Shown piece by piece: positions 6,321 through 7,178 of a stretch of DNA of 7,178 nucleotides; position 1 is the first letter of the stretch, and the number at the start of each line of letters is the position of its first letter. The notes under the pieces are model-generated. The model was not told the origin of the DNA. It saw nothing but the letters and a program-made list of their open reading frames with translations, and did not search any database. The position numbers were made by a program, and so were the translations under genes. The stretch comes from Chloroflexota bacterium (GTDB lineage: Bacteria > Chloroflexota > Limnocylindria > Limnocylindrales > CSP1-4): the NCBI GenBank assembly GCA_021785115.1, contig JAJYGO010000103.1, forward strand, positions 1 to 7,178. The letters run 5' to 3'.

Positions 6321-6326
6321 TGTATA
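6321..6326 (-). promoter_or_regulatory. Candidate -10 box for the C39-like gene
   Basis: On the minus strand TATACA lies 10 nt before GTG 6310. A transcript starting 6-8 nt after it would have almost no leader, in line with the lack of a correctly spaced ribosome-binding site (the AGGAG at 6328-6332 is 17 nt away). A weak TTCTCC stands 17 bp upstream as a possible -35. This is inferred from sequence resemblance only. Confidence 0.3.
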
Positions 6327-6457
6327 ACTCCTACCCCTCCCGAGGAGAACGCGATCCGGGCGAGCCGGGACGCAGGACAGGGCGGCAGCAACCGCGTCTT
6401 CCAGTGGGTGTCGCAATCTGATTTGCGGTCACCCGGGCGTACTGCGCCAAGATCTGG

Positions 6458-6472
6458 CTTGTACGGGACAAG
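6458..6472. promoter_or_regulatory. Short dyad next to the tandem repeat
   Basis: CTTGT (6458-6462) and ACAAG (6468-6472) form a 5-bp inverted repeat around ACGGG, directly adjoining the 16-bp tandem repeat. It has the size of a helix-turn-helix regulator half-site pair, but a 5-bp dyad is common by chance. Confidence 0.2.
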
Positions 6473-6504
6473 TACGTTCTTGAGCTCTTACGTTCTTGAG
6501 CTCT
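6473..6504. repeat. Perfect tandem repeat, 2 x 16 bp, possible regulatory site
   Basis: TACGTTCTTGAGCTCT occurs twice head to tail (6473-6488 and 6489-6504) without mismatch. It lies about 165-195 bp upstream of GTG 6310 of the minus-strand peptidase gene, in an otherwise unstructured intergenic region. It could be a pair of binding sites for a regulator, or a simple slippage duplication. Confidence 0.55.
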
Positions 6505-6978
6505 CGCCTCCTTGGGACGCGAGTGGATTCCTCAGCCGCAGGGGGACGGCGCCGTCGTATGCACCGCATCGGATCGTACGCCCCCCCCAACCTTGCCCGG
6601 TCAATATGCAGAACTACCTACCCGGCCCGCCTGCGCGCCGATACGACCTCCTTCTGGCTCGGCCTTTGAGGCACGCTGCCGCTTGAGCTCACTTGTGTCC
6701 GTGGCGGACTACCTTTTGCATCCGCTGCGGCCAGCGCAATCGCCACTTCGCAGGCTGCGCCACCTGACCCGAGAACACGAGCTGCCCCATTTCCATTAGC
6801 AGAAACAGCCGTAGGCAGCTCCGCGCGGGCAACATCCGGCGGCTCGCGCCGGTGATCGTGGCCGGCTGGGGCGCGTATCTGCTCCCGTCCCATGCAGTTT
6901 GTCGGGCCAAGACCGCGCGGGCACAGGCGTGCAGCCATGCTCCGGTTCGCGTAACGTCTTCCCCCCTTCACGCCGCCA

Positions 6979-7178
6979 TCATGGCGCGAGATCGCGCAGC
7001 GAAACACCATACAGGGTGCCATTGGGCTGGATTTCCGTGCCGCCATCAATGCTCAGCCAGCCGGCTCCCACCGCCGGCGGGGAACTCGCCACGACTCGTG
7101 GCACGCCGGCAAGCTGACGTAGCCCGGTGGCGGCCGACCACACCACGGGCTGATACGGCATGACGCCTGATGCCTGAT
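6979..7178 (-). CDS. C-terminal end of an uncharacterised protein (partial, cut by the window edge)
   Basis: On the minus strand the frame is open from the window edge to TGA at 6979-6981, giving about 66 residues. It includes VVWSAATGLRQLAGVPRVV, then GAGWLSIDGGTEIQPNGTLY and ends GVSLRDLAP. The segment W-S-A-A-T-G-L-R-x-L recalls the repeat unit of extracellular beta-propeller or HAF-repeat proteins (W-x-x-A-T-G-x-x-x-L), so a secreted or surface beta-propeller is possible but unproven. An in-frame ATG at 7161 would make a 60-residue protein, yet the frame stays open upstream and no ribosome-binding site is visible, so a longer gene entering from the right is preferred. No clear terminator follows the stop. 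Confidence 0.4.
   Translation of the reverse strand, partial: QASGVMPYQPVVWSAATGLRQLAGVPRVVASSPPAVGAGWLSIDGGTEIQPNGTLYGVSLRDLAP

Larger units (their letters stand above)
6311..6978. other. Long intergenic region upstream of the C39-like gene
   Basis: I see no supportable gene in these 668 bp. The open frames on both strands are short, mutually overlapping and lack conserved motifs or ribosome-binding sites. Base composition and codon-position bias differ from those of the real genes. The region holds the candidate promoter near 6321, a 16-bp tandem repeat (6473-6504), a small dyad (6458-6472) and a run of eight or nine C near 6585. Confidence 0.5.

Noticed and set aside
5474..6421. 315-codon plus-strand frame opposite the peptidase gene
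   Set aside because: No motif. The minus-strand reading has a signal peptide and a coherent Cys/His/Asp pattern, so the plus frame is a shadow.
6689..6910. 73-codon minus-strand frame with a leucine/methionine-rich stretch
   Set aside because: No ribosome-binding site, no recognisable motif, and overlapping open frames on both strands; likely chance.
7013..7026. GGGTGCCATT resembling the IS inverted repeat, suggesting a second IS end
   Set aside because: Only 10 bp match, the outer TGTG and the following bases do not, and it lies inside a frame that reads as protein.
1..7178. CRISPR array or rRNA
   Set aside because: No regularly spaced repeats and no rRNA-like conserved stretches were seen on either strand.

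Overview
The window is high-GC bacterial DNA (roughly two thirds G+C by eye, with G/C strongly preferred at third codon positions in the real genes). ECF sigma factors with beta-propeller-like membrane partners, secreted C39-like proteins and abundant degraded insertion sequences suggest a high-GC Chloroflexota or Actinomycetota lineage. No taxonomic marker is present, so this is a weak inference.

Left part (1-2297): a transposon graveyard. It starts with the end of an IS256-type transposase piece (1-231). An IS110-type C-terminal scrap (about 412-507) follows and abuts an ISAzo13-type scrap (about 506-562). Next come a tRNA-Val(GAC)-like 5' half on the minus strand (796-835) and the start of a small uncharacterised protein (881-1049). 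That reading frame is cut by an apparently intact insertion sequence (1050-2297) with matching terminal inverted repeats and one DDE transposase gene (1204-2277).

Middle (2298-2956): no confident gene. A plus-strand stretch with coding-like codon use starts right at the IS border, and a minus-strand stretch looks like the remains of another gene.

Right part (2957-6310): three minus-strand genes in good condition. In transcription order they are a secreted protein with a C39-like cysteine peptidase domain (6310-4958), a strong palindromic hairpin likely to be a terminator (4942-4915), an ECF sigma factor (4782-4315), and a single-pass membrane protein with an extracytoplasmic beta-propeller-like domain (4318-2957). 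The last two overlap by 4 nt and are almost certainly translationally coupled. This arrangement suggests a sigma/anti-sigma pair, although the membrane protein lacks the classic zinc anti-sigma motif. Whether the pair controls the secreted peptidase next door is an open and testable idea.

Right edge (6311-7178): a long intergenic stretch upstream of the peptidase gene holds a candidate -10 box, a perfect 16-bp tandem repeat and a small dyad. The window ends with the C-terminus of a further minus-strand gene (6979-7178) of unknown function.
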